A stretch of DNA of 32,971 nucleotides from Gemmatimonadota bacterium (lineage in GTDB: Bacteria > Gemmatimonadota > Gemmatimonadetes > Gemmatimonadales > Gemmatimonadaceae), in assembly GCA_021298835.1 (NCBI GenBank), contig JAJTHG010000032.1:1-32971 (forward strand), written 5' to 3'. The notes beneath the pieces are model-generated. The model saw only the letters and a list, made by a program, of their open reading frames with translations. It was not told the DNA's origin and searched no databases. Shown here piece by piece: positions 6,527 to 14,439 of this stretch (position 1 is its first letter; each line of letters begins with the position of its first letter). The position numbers and the translations under genes were made by a program.

Positions 6527-8518
6527 CTACCCGACGACCCGCCTGGTTTCCTCGACGACCCGCTCGACGGTGATGCCGAACTCGCGGTAGAGCGTGCCGA
6601 ACGGGGCGCTCGCCCCGAACCGTTCGATCCCGACGATCGCGCCGGTGTCGCCCACCCAGCGGTACCACGACTGCGGATGCGCGGCCTCGACCGCGACGCG
6701 GGGCACGCCCGGGGGGAGCACCGCGGCGCGATACTCGGCCGACTGGGCGGCGAAGCGTTCCATGGAGGGCATCGAGACCACGCGCGCCGGCACGCCGTCG
6801 GCCTGGAGCTGGGCGGCCGCCTTGAGGGCGAGTTCGACCTCGGAGCCGGTGGCGATGAGCACGACCCGCGGGGCCGCCACGTCCTTCAACACGTAGGCGC
6901 CGTGCGCGACGCCCGCGGCCGGCGCGTGCGCGGCGCGGTCGATGAAGGCGACCTTCTGCCGCGTGAGCACGAGACACACGGGGCCGCCGGCGTGCGCGAC
7001 CGCGACGCGCCACGCCTCGGCCACCTCGTTGGCGTCGCCGGGCCGCAGCACGAGGCAGTTGGGGATCGCGCGCAGTGTCGCGAGGTGCTCGACGGGCTGG
7101 TGGGTGGGGCCGTCCTCGCCGAGGCCGATCGAGTCGTGCGTGAAGACGTAGATGACCTTGACGCCCATGAGGGCCGCGAGCCGGATCGCAGGCCGGCAGT
7201 AGTCGGCGAAGACGAGGAAGGTGCCGCCGAAGGGGACCACGCCGCCGTGCAGTGCCATGCCGTTCATCGCGGCACCCATCGCGTGCTCGCGGATGCCCCA
7301 GTGCACGTACCGGCCCGCCGGGTTCGCGGCGGAGAGGATGCCGACGCCCTTCCAGTTGGTGTTGTTGGACCCGGTGAGGTCGGCCGAGCCGCCGACGAGC
7401 TCGGGCACGGCGGGGGCGAGCGAGTTGAGGACGGTGCCGCTCGCGGCGCGCGTGGCGACGGCGCCGGTCTCGGCGGTGAAGGTCGGGAGCGCGTGCGCCC
7501 AGCCGGAGGGGAGGGTGCCGCGCATGCGCCGCTCGAACTCGTCGGCGAGGTCGCCGTGGGCGGCGCGGTAGGCGTCGAAGCGCCGGCGCCAGGCGTCGTG
7601 CGCCCGCGCGCAGGTCGCGGCCCCCTCGCGCCACCGCTGCGCGGCCTCGGCGGGCACGTGGAAGGGCTCCGGCCACGTCCACCCGAGGTTCGGCTTGGTG
7701 AGCGCGATCTCGGCGGCACCGAGGGGCTCGCCGTGCGCCTTGGCGGTGTTGACGCGGTTGGGCGAGCCGTAGCCGATCTGGGTCCGGGTGATGACGAGCG
7801 ACGGCCGATCGGAGACCGACTTCGCCTCGGCGATCGCCCGGTCGACCGCGTCGAGGTCGTTGACGTCGGCGATGCGGGTGACGTGCCAGCCGTAGCTCGC
7901 AAAGCGCAGCGCGGCGTCGTCGCTGCACGCGAGCGAGGTGGCACCGTCGATCGTGATGCCGTTGTCGTCGAAGAAGCCGATCAGCTTGCCGAGCTTCAGG
8001 TGGCCGGCGAGCGAGGCAGCCTCGTGCGAGATGCCTTCCATGAGGCAGCCGTCGCCCGCGATGAACCACGTGAAGTGGTCCACCACGGCGTGCCCGGGGC
8101 GGTTGAACGTGGCAGCGAGGTGCGCCTCGGCGATCGCCATGCCGACGGCGTTGGCGACGCCCTGCCCGAGGGGACCGGTGGTGGTCTCGACGCCCGCGGT
8201 GTGGCCGAACTCGGGATGGCCGGGCGTCTTCGAGCCCCACTGCCGGAAGCGCTTGATCTCGTCGAGCGACAAGTCGTAGCCGCTGAGGTGCAGCGCGCTG
8301 TAGAGCACCATGGACGCATGGCCGACGGAGAGCACGAAGCGGTCGCGGTCGGCCCAGTCGGGGGACTGCGGGTCGTGCCGCAGGTGGTGCGTGTAGAGCC
8401 GGTACACGAGCGGCGCGAGCGCCATCGGCGTGCCCGGGTGGCCGGATTCGGCGGCCTGCACCGCGTCCATCGAGAGGACGCGGACGGTGTTGATCGCGAG
8501 GAGGTCGAGGGACGACAC
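6527..8518 (-). CDS. tkt: transketolase
   Basis: Transketolase moves two-carbon ketol units between sugar phosphates in the non-oxidative pentose phosphate pathway, using thiamine diphosphate and a divalent metal. The 663-residue length is standard. Motifs include ESGHPGTPMALAP (24-36), TTTGPLGQG (112-120), the TPP/metal motif GDGCLMEG (155-162) ending with FFDDNGITIDG (182-192), the central HWGIREHAMGAAMNG and the FADYCRPAIRL region, and THDSIGLGEDGPTHQPVEHL of the pyrimidine domain. The start is a GTG (8516-8518); no obvious Shine-Dalgarno precedes it, only a G/C-rich run. The gene supplies erythrose-4-phosphate and ribose-5-phosphate. No Calvin-cycle partner is nearby, so a housekeeping role is most likely. 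Confidence 0.97.
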   Translation of the reverse strand: MSSLDLLAINTVRVLSMDAVQAAESGHPGTPMALAPLVYRLYTHHLRHDPQSPDWADRDRFVLSVGHASMVLYSALHLSGYDLSLDEIKRFRQWGSKTPGHPEFGHTAGVETTTGPLGQGVANAVGMAIAEAHLAATFNRPGHAVVDHFTWFIAGDGCLMEGISHEAASLAGHLKLGKLIGFFDDNGITIDGATSLACSDDAALRFASYGWHVTRIADVNDLDAVDRAIAEAKSVSDRPSLVITRTQIGYGSPNRVNTAKAHGEPLGAAEIALTKPNLGWTWPEPFHVPAEAAQRWREGAATCARAHDAWRRRFDAYRAAHGDLADEFERRMRGTLPSGWAHALPTFTAETGAVATRAASGTVLNSLAPAVPELVGGSADLTGSNNTNWKGVGILSAANPAGRYVHWGIREHAMGAAMNGMALHGGVVPFGGTFLVFADYCRPAIRLAALMGVKVIYVFTHDSIGLGEDGPTHQPVEHLATLRAIPNCLVLRPGDANEVAEAWRVAVAHAGGPVCLVLTRQKVAFIDRAAHAPAAGVAHGAYVLKDVAAPRVVLIATGSEVELALKAAAQLQADGVPARVVSMPSMERFAAQSAEYRAAVLPPGVPRVAVEAAHPQSWYRWVGDTGAIVGIERFGASAPFGTLYREFGITVERVVEETRRVVG

Positions 8519-8611
8519 GGACGGCGGGCGGGGGGGCGTCGCGTCGCGGCGTACGGGCGGCGTCGCGACGGGGCTTGGGGGAGCGCGCGGGAATCTATCC
8601 CGCCCAGTCGG

Positions 8612-8785
8612 TCAGCGGACGAGCGCCTCGATGTCCCTCGCCTTGCAGGACTCGTCGTGATTCGGGAACCGCCCGTCGCAATGGATGCAGTGCTCGCCGA
8701 ACCCGGACTTCTTCCAGATCAGGTGGAACACGGCGCGCTGCAGGTTGGCGATCTGCTTGGCCATCTTTTCGACGTCGGCGGGCAT
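8612..8785 (-). CDS. 57-residue CxxC protein of unknown function
   Basis: This short gene encodes MPADVEKMAKQIANLQRAVF followed by HLIWKKSGFGEHCIHCDGRF and a short charged tail. The N-terminal half is a likely amphipathic helix with heptad-like spacing. The C-terminal half holds Cys33, Cys36, His43 and Cys47, which could bind one zinc ion or form a redox pair. GGAG lies seven bases before the ATG at 8785, which supports translation. It sits between the GMC oxidase (98 bases upstream) and transketolase (93 bases downstream), all on the minus strand. I do not recognise the family. Similar mini zinc proteins serve as protein-interaction or iron/zinc-buffer modules, but no function can be assigned from sequence alone. 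Confidence 0.7.
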   Translation of the reverse strand: MPADVEKMAKQIANLQRAVFHLIWKKSGFGEHCIHCDGRFPNHDESCKARDIEALVR

Positions 8786-8883
8786 GACGGGACTCCGGCA
8801 AGGGGAACGGGCGATACGGTACGCGAGGGAACATCCGTCCGAACGCCGTTCCTCGCAACCATCCACCGGCCGGGAGCGACCGC

Positions 8884-10974
8884 TCACACCGCCCGGCGCG
8901 CCAGCATGCGGTCGGCCAGCAGCGAACTGATCGCCATGATCGTCGCCTGCGGATTGACGCCGAGCCCGGTCGGAAGCAGCGATCCGTCGAGCACGAACAC
9001 ACCCGGGGCGCCGTGCAACTGGCCGTCCGGGTCCGCCCCGGACGTCGCGGGGTCCGTGCCGAGCCGGCAGGTGCCGTTCACGTGGGCGGTGAACAGGGCG
9101 ACGTCGTTCGGGGCGAGCGACGCCTCGCGCACGGCGTCGAGGTCGGCGGCCTGCCGCACACGGACGGGGCGCGTGTGCGTGGTGAGGACTTCCTGCGCGC
9201 CATTGGCGAGGTGCAGCTGCGCGGCGTGCGTGAGGCCCGTCGCCAGGTGGCGCGCGTCGGCGGGCGTGAGGGCGTAGCGGATGCTCGCCGTGCCGTCGGC
9301 GCGGGAGCGGACCTCGCCGCTCGAGGCGTCGAGGTCGGCGCCGTCGCGCGTGAGCACGAGCAGGGCGGCCAGTTCGGGGAAGCGGCGCATGAGCTCGTGG
9401 TGCGCCTGGCCGAAGCCGGGCAGGGCCGCCGAGAGTAGCGTGGGGTGGGTCGGCGGGGTCTCGATCCAGGTGCCGTAGCCGTTGGCCCCGGTGGCGCTGA
9501 ACTCGTCGCACAGCGTCGTCAGCGGGATGCCGCCGGCGGAATAGATGGGCCGGTCGTAGAGGCCGACGACGGCGCTCACGGGGTGGACGCGGAGGTAGCG
9601 GCCGACGGCGCGGGAGCCGAGTCCCGACCGCTGGAGCAGCACGGGGGTCTCGACCGCGCCCCCCGCCACCACGACCACCGGCGCCTCGACGACCGCGGTG
9701 GTGGTCGCGCCGCTCGCGCGGTCGGTACGGACGACCGTCACGCGCTTGCGCCCGCGAGGCCCGGGCTCGGCGACGGTGATGCGCACGGCGCGCGCGTCGG
9801 GGACGAGCGTCGCGCCGGCGGCGATGGCCCGCGGGATGAACGTCAGGAGCGTCCCCTGCTTGGCATTGTAGCGGCAGCCGACGGAGCAGAAGCCGCTGCG
9901 CAGGCAGCCGCGCGCGTTGATGGCACCGGCGCGCGCCGACCAGCCCAGCGCCTTCGCGCCGTCGAGGATGAGCCGGTTGGCGGGCGAATGCGCGTCGTCG
10001 GGGACCATCCGCGCGTGCACCTCGTCCTCGATACGCGCGTACGCCTCCGCCATCTCGTGCGGCGCCATGCCCACGGTCCCGAAGCGCCGCTGCCACTCGA
10101 GCAGCACGTCATCGGCGGCCCGCAGCATGATCATCCAGTTGATGGTCGTGCTGCCACCGACCGCGGCGCCCTGCGCCATGATGAGCGACAGGTCGTTGGT
10201 GGTGCGCAGTCCCTGGTCGGCCCAGAGCCGCTCGGTCAGCGGCGCATCGCGCTCGTCGAACTCATCGCTCTGCACGAGGGGGCCGGCCTCGAGGATCACG
10301 ACCGAACGGCCGGCCTCGGCGAAGCGGCAGGCGGCCACGCCGCCGCCGGCGCCGGTGCCGATGACGATCACGTCGGCGGAGGCGGGCAGGGGCGCGGCCG
10401 GGCCCGGCCGCGCGAGCGCGGGGGTGGGAGCAGGGGGCGGCAGCTGCGGCGCGGGTCCGCGGGCGACGGGTTCCGCGTCGGAGGGCGTGCCGGGCACCGG
10501 TCCCTCCCACGAGAACGCGGGGACGCGATCGTGGTACGGCCCGAGGTAGCCGATCCCCTCGTGGCTGCGCGGGTCGCCGTAGTAGAGCGCAAGCAGGAAG
10601 CGCCGGAGCCCCTGGCCGACCGTGCGGCAGAGGGACACGCGGCTGGAGAGCCATTCGTCGAGGAAGGCCTCGCGCGCGGCCGCATCGCGCGCCGCGAAGC
10701 GCCGCCACGACGCGGTCGTGAGGAGCGCCGCGAGCGGATGGCCGAAGACCGCGAGGGCGCGCCGCAGGTCGCGCCGCTTATCGGCCGGGAGCCGGGTCAG
10801 GCGCTCGACGAAGAGCTGCGCCACGTCCACGTCGCCGCCGGCGGGGGTGGCCGCCACCGGCACCACGGTGGCGACGAGCGCGGCGAGCGTGTCGCGCTCG
10901 GCGCTCGACAACGCCGCGCGGGTCGCCGGTGCGGCGCGGGCGGGCCGTCGGCTCGGGGCGATCACGGAACTCAT
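8884..10974 (-). CDS. GMC oxidoreductase, long-chain-alcohol-oxidase-like
   Basis: A 696-residue FAD enzyme resembling long-chain fatty alcohol oxidases, which oxidise primary alcohols to aldehydes. Residues about 20-150 form a helical N-terminal domain like that of gluconate dehydrogenase subunit 3 (LSSAERDTLAALVATVVP ... FLLALYYGDPRSHEGIGYLG). A Pro/Ala linker (about 165-198) leads to the FAD-binding VIGTGAGGGVAACRFAEAG and an ILEAGP strand end. GGSTTINWM, the FAO-like SGFCSVGCRYNAKQGTL, the catalytic-His segment HVNGTCRLGTDP, and NPQATIMA at the C-terminus are all family marks. I use the ATG at 10974; a longer in-frame version exists, but it overlaps the divergent gene. Steroid or choline-type substrates are alternatives. 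It is divergent from the helical-repeat gene, with 76 bases between starts. Confidence 0.86.
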   Translation of the reverse strand: MSSVIAPSRRPARAAPATRAALSSAERDTLAALVATVVPVAATPAGGDVDVAQLFVERLTRLPADKRRDLRRALAVFGHPLAALLTTASWRRFAARDAAAREAFLDEWLSSRVSLCRTVGQGLRRFLLALYYGDPRSHEGIGYLGPYHDRVPAFSWEGPVPGTPSDAEPVARGPAPQLPPPAPTPALARPGPAAPLPASADVIVIGTGAGGGVAACRFAEAGRSVVILEAGPLVQSDEFDERDAPLTERLWADQGLRTTNDLSLIMAQGAAVGGSTTINWMIMLRAADDVLLEWQRRFGTVGMAPHEMAEAYARIEDEVHARMVPDDAHSPANRLILDGAKALGWSARAGAINARGCLRSGFCSVGCRYNAKQGTLLTFIPRAIAAGATLVPDARAVRITVAEPGPRGRKRVTVVRTDRASGATTTAVVEAPVVVVAGGAVETPVLLQRSGLGSRAVGRYLRVHPVSAVVGLYDRPIYSAGGIPLTTLCDEFSATGANGYGTWIETPPTHPTLLSAALPGFGQAHHELMRRFPELAALLVLTRDGADLDASSGEVRSRADGTASIRYALTPADARHLATGLTHAAQLHLANGAQEVLTTHTRPVRVRQAADLDAVREASLAPNDVALFTAHVNGTCRLGTDPATSGADPDGQLHGAPGVFVLDGSLLPTGLGVNPQATIMAISSLLADRMLARRAV

Positions 10975-11038
10975 CCTGCCGGAAGTAATCGTGCGGCGCG
11001 CGGCGCGGCCACCGGGTGCCCGAACGAGCGGTGCGCGC

Positions 11039-11044
11039 CATATT
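11039..11044 (+). promoter_or_regulatory. -10-like box of a probable leaderless promoter
   Basis: CATATT ends six bases before the GTG start at 11051. With a transcription start about seven bases past a -10 box, the mRNA would begin at the start codon. The same surrounding sequence (GCGCGC, ATATTGC, then GGTGACC) recurs before the PAP2 gene at 31175-31191. No clear -35 box is visible. Confidence 0.5.
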
Positions 11045-11050
11045 GCGAGG

Positions 11051-13120
11051 GTGACCGGCGCATCCCTGGCGATGCCACGCGCCGAGCCGGCGGTTCTCGC
11101 GCGCGGCTTGGCGGACTTCCTGATCGAGCTCTCGATCGGGCTGCACAAGAATGCGATCTACCCGCCGGGCCACCCGCTGCTGGACCAGGCGGTGGCCGGC
11201 CTCGAGGCACGGGTGGGCGCGCTGTTGCACGACGGGCACCCGCACCTGACGATCGGCATCGCGCGCCGGCAGCTGGTGATCGAGGGCGTGGCGACCGACC
11301 CCAACCATCCGCTGCTCCGCGACCTCGCGCTGCGGCTGCACCGCCACCACCTCGGTGCGGTCCGGTTCTCGCAGGGCTGCACGCGGGAGGAACTCAAGCC
11401 GTTCCTGGCGACCGTGGCGGTAGAGGCCTCGCGGGGGGAGGTGCCGCTCGGGCTGGGCGATCCTGACGTGCTGCAGCAGTGGCCCCACGTGCGCCTGTAT
11501 CCACTGTCGTTCGAGCAGCTGCAGCTGGTCGAGGCGGCTGACGACGGGGACGACGGCCTCCCGCGCAGCGTAGCGAGTGCGGCGGCGCTGTGGATCGGGC
11601 TCGCGCGGGCGACGCTGGCCGCGGGCGGCGAGGTCGCCACCGCGAGCGACCCCACCGTGCTGGCCCGCACCCTCGACGAGCGCAGCGGCGACGGGGCGTA
11701 CGAACGGGTGGTGGTGAGCTACCTCGTCCAGATCGCGAACGAGCTCAAGCGGAAGAGCGGGCGCGAGGCGATCGCGCTGCAGCAGCGCATCTCGCGGCTG
11801 GTCGAGCAGCTGCAGCCCGAGACGCTCGAGCGTCTCATGGACATGGGGGGGGACGTCACGCAGCGGAACAAGTTCGTGCTGCACGCGGCGGCGGGGATGT
11901 CGGTGGGCGCCGTGCTCGACATCGTGAAGTCGGCGGCGAGCGCCTCGTCGCAGGGGATGTCGCACTCGATGCTCCGGCTGCTGACGAAGTTCGCCGCGCA
12001 CGCCGACGCCGACGGCGACCCGCTGCGCGCCCCGATGGACGAGGCGCTGCGCGAGCACGTGCAGCGCCTGATCGGCGAATGGACCCTGGACGACCCCAAC
12101 CCCGCCGCCTACGGCAAGGCGCTCGAGGGGATGGCGAAGGCCGACCCGCTGTATCCCGGCATCGACCAGTTTCCCTGCGAGCCGACGCGCATCGTCGCGA
12201 TGGCCCTCGAGGTGGGGGCGGTGGGGAGCACTGTCTGGCGGGCGGTGGACGCGCTCTGCGCCGACGGGCGGGTAACGGAGCTCCTGCGCACCGTCGAGGA
12301 CGCGCCCCAGGGCTGGGCGCGCGAGGCGGTGCTCGAGCGTATTGCCTCGCCGGACCGGCTGTCGCACCTGCTGCAGCAGGGCGCCGAGCCGTCCGTGCTC
12401 GCGGCCGTCGCCACGCCGCTCGGGGTCGGGGCGATCGACCCGGTGCTCGATGCGCTCGCGTTCGCCGACGACCGCCGGGTGGAAGTGCTCGTGGACCTCA
12501 TCGCCCCGCTCGGCCTCGACGCTGCCGAGGCGATCCTCGGACGCCTGCCGACGGCCCGCTGGCCGACGCAGCGCGTGCTGCTGGTGGCGCTGGGCCGGCT
12601 GCCCGAGCGGCCGTCGTCGTACGCGCCGCTCGACTGGGCGATGCATCCGGAGCCGACGATCCGCCGGGAGGCGATCCGGCAGTTGCTGCGTGACCCCGTC
12701 ACGCGCGAGGACGGCGTGCAGATCGCGCTGCTCGACGGGGACAGCGGCACGCTGCGGCTCGGGCTGGCCGCAGCCCAGCAGGACTGCCCGCCGTCGGCGC
12801 TGCCCGTGCTGATGGCACGGGCCGACGACGCCGCGCTGCCGCCCGAGGTGCGCGCCCTCGCAGTGCGCGCGGCCGCGGCCAGCCGGACGGATCAGGCGCT
12901 CGCGTGGCTCGTGCAGCGCACGCTCGGGCCGAAGCGGTGGTTCCGCCCGACGCTCGTCGAACCGACGCCCGAGTCGGCGGCGGCGATCGAGGGGCTCGCG
13001 AAGCACTTCGCCGACCGGCCGCTCGCCCAGCCGGTGCTCGCCCTCGCCAAGCGGTCGCGCGAACCCGACTACCGCATGGCGGTCGCCCGCCGCAGCGGCT
13101 TCACCACGCCCGCCCGATGA
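11051..13120 (+). CDS. large helical-repeat protein, partner of the HD-GYP protein
   Basis: This 689-residue protein is mostly alpha-helical with HEAT-like pairs in the second half, for example around VLDALAFADDRRVEVLVDLI and EPTIRREAIRQLLRDP. The N-terminal 85 residues (IYPPGHPLLDQAVAGL ... HLTIGIARRQLVIEGV) match in pattern the N-terminus of the following HD-GYP protein (LVLYAEGHPARE ... FTFVGGDVIHGA), so the two share a module. No catalytic motif, signal peptide or membrane segment is visible, which suggests a cytoplasmic scaffold. I prefer the GTG at 11051, because a -10-like box lies six bases upstream; the ATG at 11072 would remove seven residues. The last four bases overlap the next gene (ATGA), so expression is coupled. 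It may present or regulate the HD-GYP partner, but that is inference. Confidence 0.72.
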   Translation: MTGASLAMPRAEPAVLARGLADFLIELSIGLHKNAIYPPGHPLLDQAVAGLEARVGALLHDGHPHLTIGIARRQLVIEGVATDPNHPLLRDLALRLHRHHLGAVRFSQGCTREELKPFLATVAVEASRGEVPLGLGDPDVLQQWPHVRLYPLSFEQLQLVEAADDGDDGLPRSVASAAALWIGLARATLAAGGEVATASDPTVLARTLDERSGDGAYERVVVSYLVQIANELKRKSGREAIALQQRISRLVEQLQPETLERLMDMGGDVTQRNKFVLHAAAGMSVGAVLDIVKSAASASSQGMSHSMLRLLTKFAAHADADGDPLRAPMDEALREHVQRLIGEWTLDDPNPAAYGKALEGMAKADPLYPGIDQFPCEPTRIVAMALEVGAVGSTVWRAVDALCADGRVTELLRTVEDAPQGWAREAVLERIASPDRLSHLLQQGAEPSVLAAVATPLGVGAIDPVLDALAFADDRRVEVLVDLIAPLGLDAAEAILGRLPTARWPTQRVLLVALGRLPERPSSYAPLDWAMHPEPTIRREAIRQLLRDPVTREDGVQIALLDGDSGTLRLGLAAAQQDCPPSALPVLMARADDAALPPEVRALAVRAAAASRTDQALAWLVQRTLGPKRWFRPTLVEPTPESAAAIEGLAKHFADRPLAQPVLALAKRSREPDYRMAVARRSGFTTPAR

Positions 13121-14343
13121 CCGACGCCGCCCACTTCCTGACGTCGCTGGCGCAGGTGCTCTCGACGCTAGTCCTCTACGCGGAGGGGCATCCGGCACGC
13201 GAGCGGTCCCTCGACCGCGCCTGGGAGCGCCTTCAGCGCCTGCTCGAGACGGATCCCGCGCCCCGCTTCACGTTCGTCGGCGGCGACGTCATCCACGGCG
13301 CGCGGGCGATGCGCGAGCTCGCCGAGTGGGACTGGGGCACCCGCCTCGCCGGGGCCGGGATGCAGCGGATCGAGTTCGACAAGGCGAATACCCGCGACGA
13401 CCTCGAAGACTTCCTGCACGACGCCTGCACGCGACTGACCATGGGCCACCTCGATACCACCACGGCCCGGCAGGAGCGGCGCACCGGCATCCGGTACGGC
13501 CCGATTCGCGTGGAAGGCCAGGAGGACGTCCCGGCGCCGGTGCAGGCGTCGATCCGCGTCGCCCCGACCGGCTTCAACCTGTCGGACGAATCGGATGCGA
13601 TCCGCTGGATGCACGAGGAGGTCGAGCGGCGCGGCGAGCTGCCGCTCATGGAGGCCGAAACCGTGGTGCGGTCGCTCTCGTTGGCGATGCACAGCGACCA
13701 GGAGATGCTGATCCCGCTCCTGCAGCTCAAGGAGTACGACCAGTACACCACGACCCACTCGCTCAACGTCAGCGTGCTGAGCATGGCGCTGGCCGAGTTC
13801 ATGGGCCTCGCCGCGGCGGACGTGCGGGCCTTCGGCGTCGCCGGCCTGCTGCACGACATCGGCAAGGTCCGGATCCCGCGCGAGATCCTCAACAAGCCGG
13901 GCAAGCTCGAGGAGCGCGAGATGCAGGTCATGCGCCGGCATCCCGTCGAGGGCGCGCGGATCATCATCGAGAGCGACCGCCGGCTCGACCTCGCGAGCGT
14001 GGTGGCCTACGAGCATCACATCATGCTCAACGGCGGGGGCTATCCGGGGTTCAAGTTTCGCCGGCCGACCCACCAGGCCTCGAAGCTCGTGCACGTGTGC
14101 GACGTCTACGACGCGCTGCGCACGAACCGTCCCTACCGGGAGGCGTGGGAGTCCGAGCGCGTGCTGGCGCATATCGAGAAGGGGGCCGGACCGGACTTCG
14201 ATCCCGACGTGGTGCGCGCCTTCACGACGATGATCCGCCAATGGGAGAAGCGCGTGACCGTGCTCGAGAGCGAGACGCAGATCTTCGGCTCGCGCCCCGC
14301 TGCCCCACCGCCGGCGGCGGACCCGGTCGTCGCCCCGGCGTGA
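13117..14343 (+). CDS. degenerate HD-GYP domain protein
   Basis: HD-GYP proteins degrade cyclic di-GMP with a two- or three-metal site. In this 408-residue protein, residues 1-65 are the module shared with the upstream gene and residues about 200-370 are the HD-GYP domain. Metal-ligand positions are kept: His214 (TTTHSLNV), His246-Asp247 (LLHDIGKVRIP), His275 (RRHP), His300-His301 and Asp329 (CDVYDALRTNRPYR). The signature itself deviates: HHI-x2-NGGGYP instead of the usual HHE-x2-DGxGYP. The Glu found four residues before the first His in three-metal members is Tyr here, so a two-metal site or a non-catalytic effector-binding role is likely. It is cotranslated with the helical-repeat protein (ATGA overlap). 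No membrane segment is seen, so the regulation is cytoplasmic. Confidence 0.88.
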   Translation: MTDAAHFLTSLAQVLSTLVLYAEGHPARERSLDRAWERLQRLLETDPAPRFTFVGGDVIHGARAMRELAEWDWGTRLAGAGMQRIEFDKANTRDDLEDFLHDACTRLTMGHLDTTTARQERRTGIRYGPIRVEGQEDVPAPVQASIRVAPTGFNLSDESDAIRWMHEEVERRGELPLMEAETVVRSLSLAMHSDQEMLIPLLQLKEYDQYTTTHSLNVSVLSMALAEFMGLAAADVRAFGVAGLLHDIGKVRIPREILNKPGKLEEREMQVMRRHPVEGARIIIESDRRLDLASVVAYEHHIMLNGGGYPGFKFRRPTHQASKLVHVCDVYDALRTNRPYREAWESERVLAHIEKGAGPDFDPDVVRAFTTMIRQWEKRVTVLESETQIFGSRPAAPPPAADPVVAPA

Positions 14344-14413
14344 TGCCCGCGCCGGCCATGTGACGGCGGGGGCAGCCGCGCCCGTGTGCAAGTTCTGCGG
14401 CCCGCGCCGTCTC

Positions 14414-14433
14414 CCGGGTGTCTTCACCCGGAG
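14414..14433 (+). promoter_or_regulatory. hairpin covering the Shine-Dalgarno of the VIT-VWA gene
   Basis: CCGGGTG (14414-14420), loop TCTT, CACCCGG (14425-14431) is a perfect 7-bp stem. Its 3' arm runs into GGAG (14430-14433), the ribosome binding site six bases before ATG 14440. CTC at 14411-14413 can also pair with the GAG (14431-14433), with one bulged C. The Shine-Dalgarno would thus be hidden in the folded RNA. It might instead be the HD-GYP gene's terminator, although there is no T-run. Confidence 0.5.
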
Positions 14434-14439
14434 TGGGTC

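Noticed and set aside
6407..9277. 956-residue plus-strand open frame antisense to photolyase, transketolase and the GMC gene
   Set aside because: Composition is Arg/Gly/Ala/Asp filler with no motif, and the opposite strand has clear enzymes with catalytic residues.
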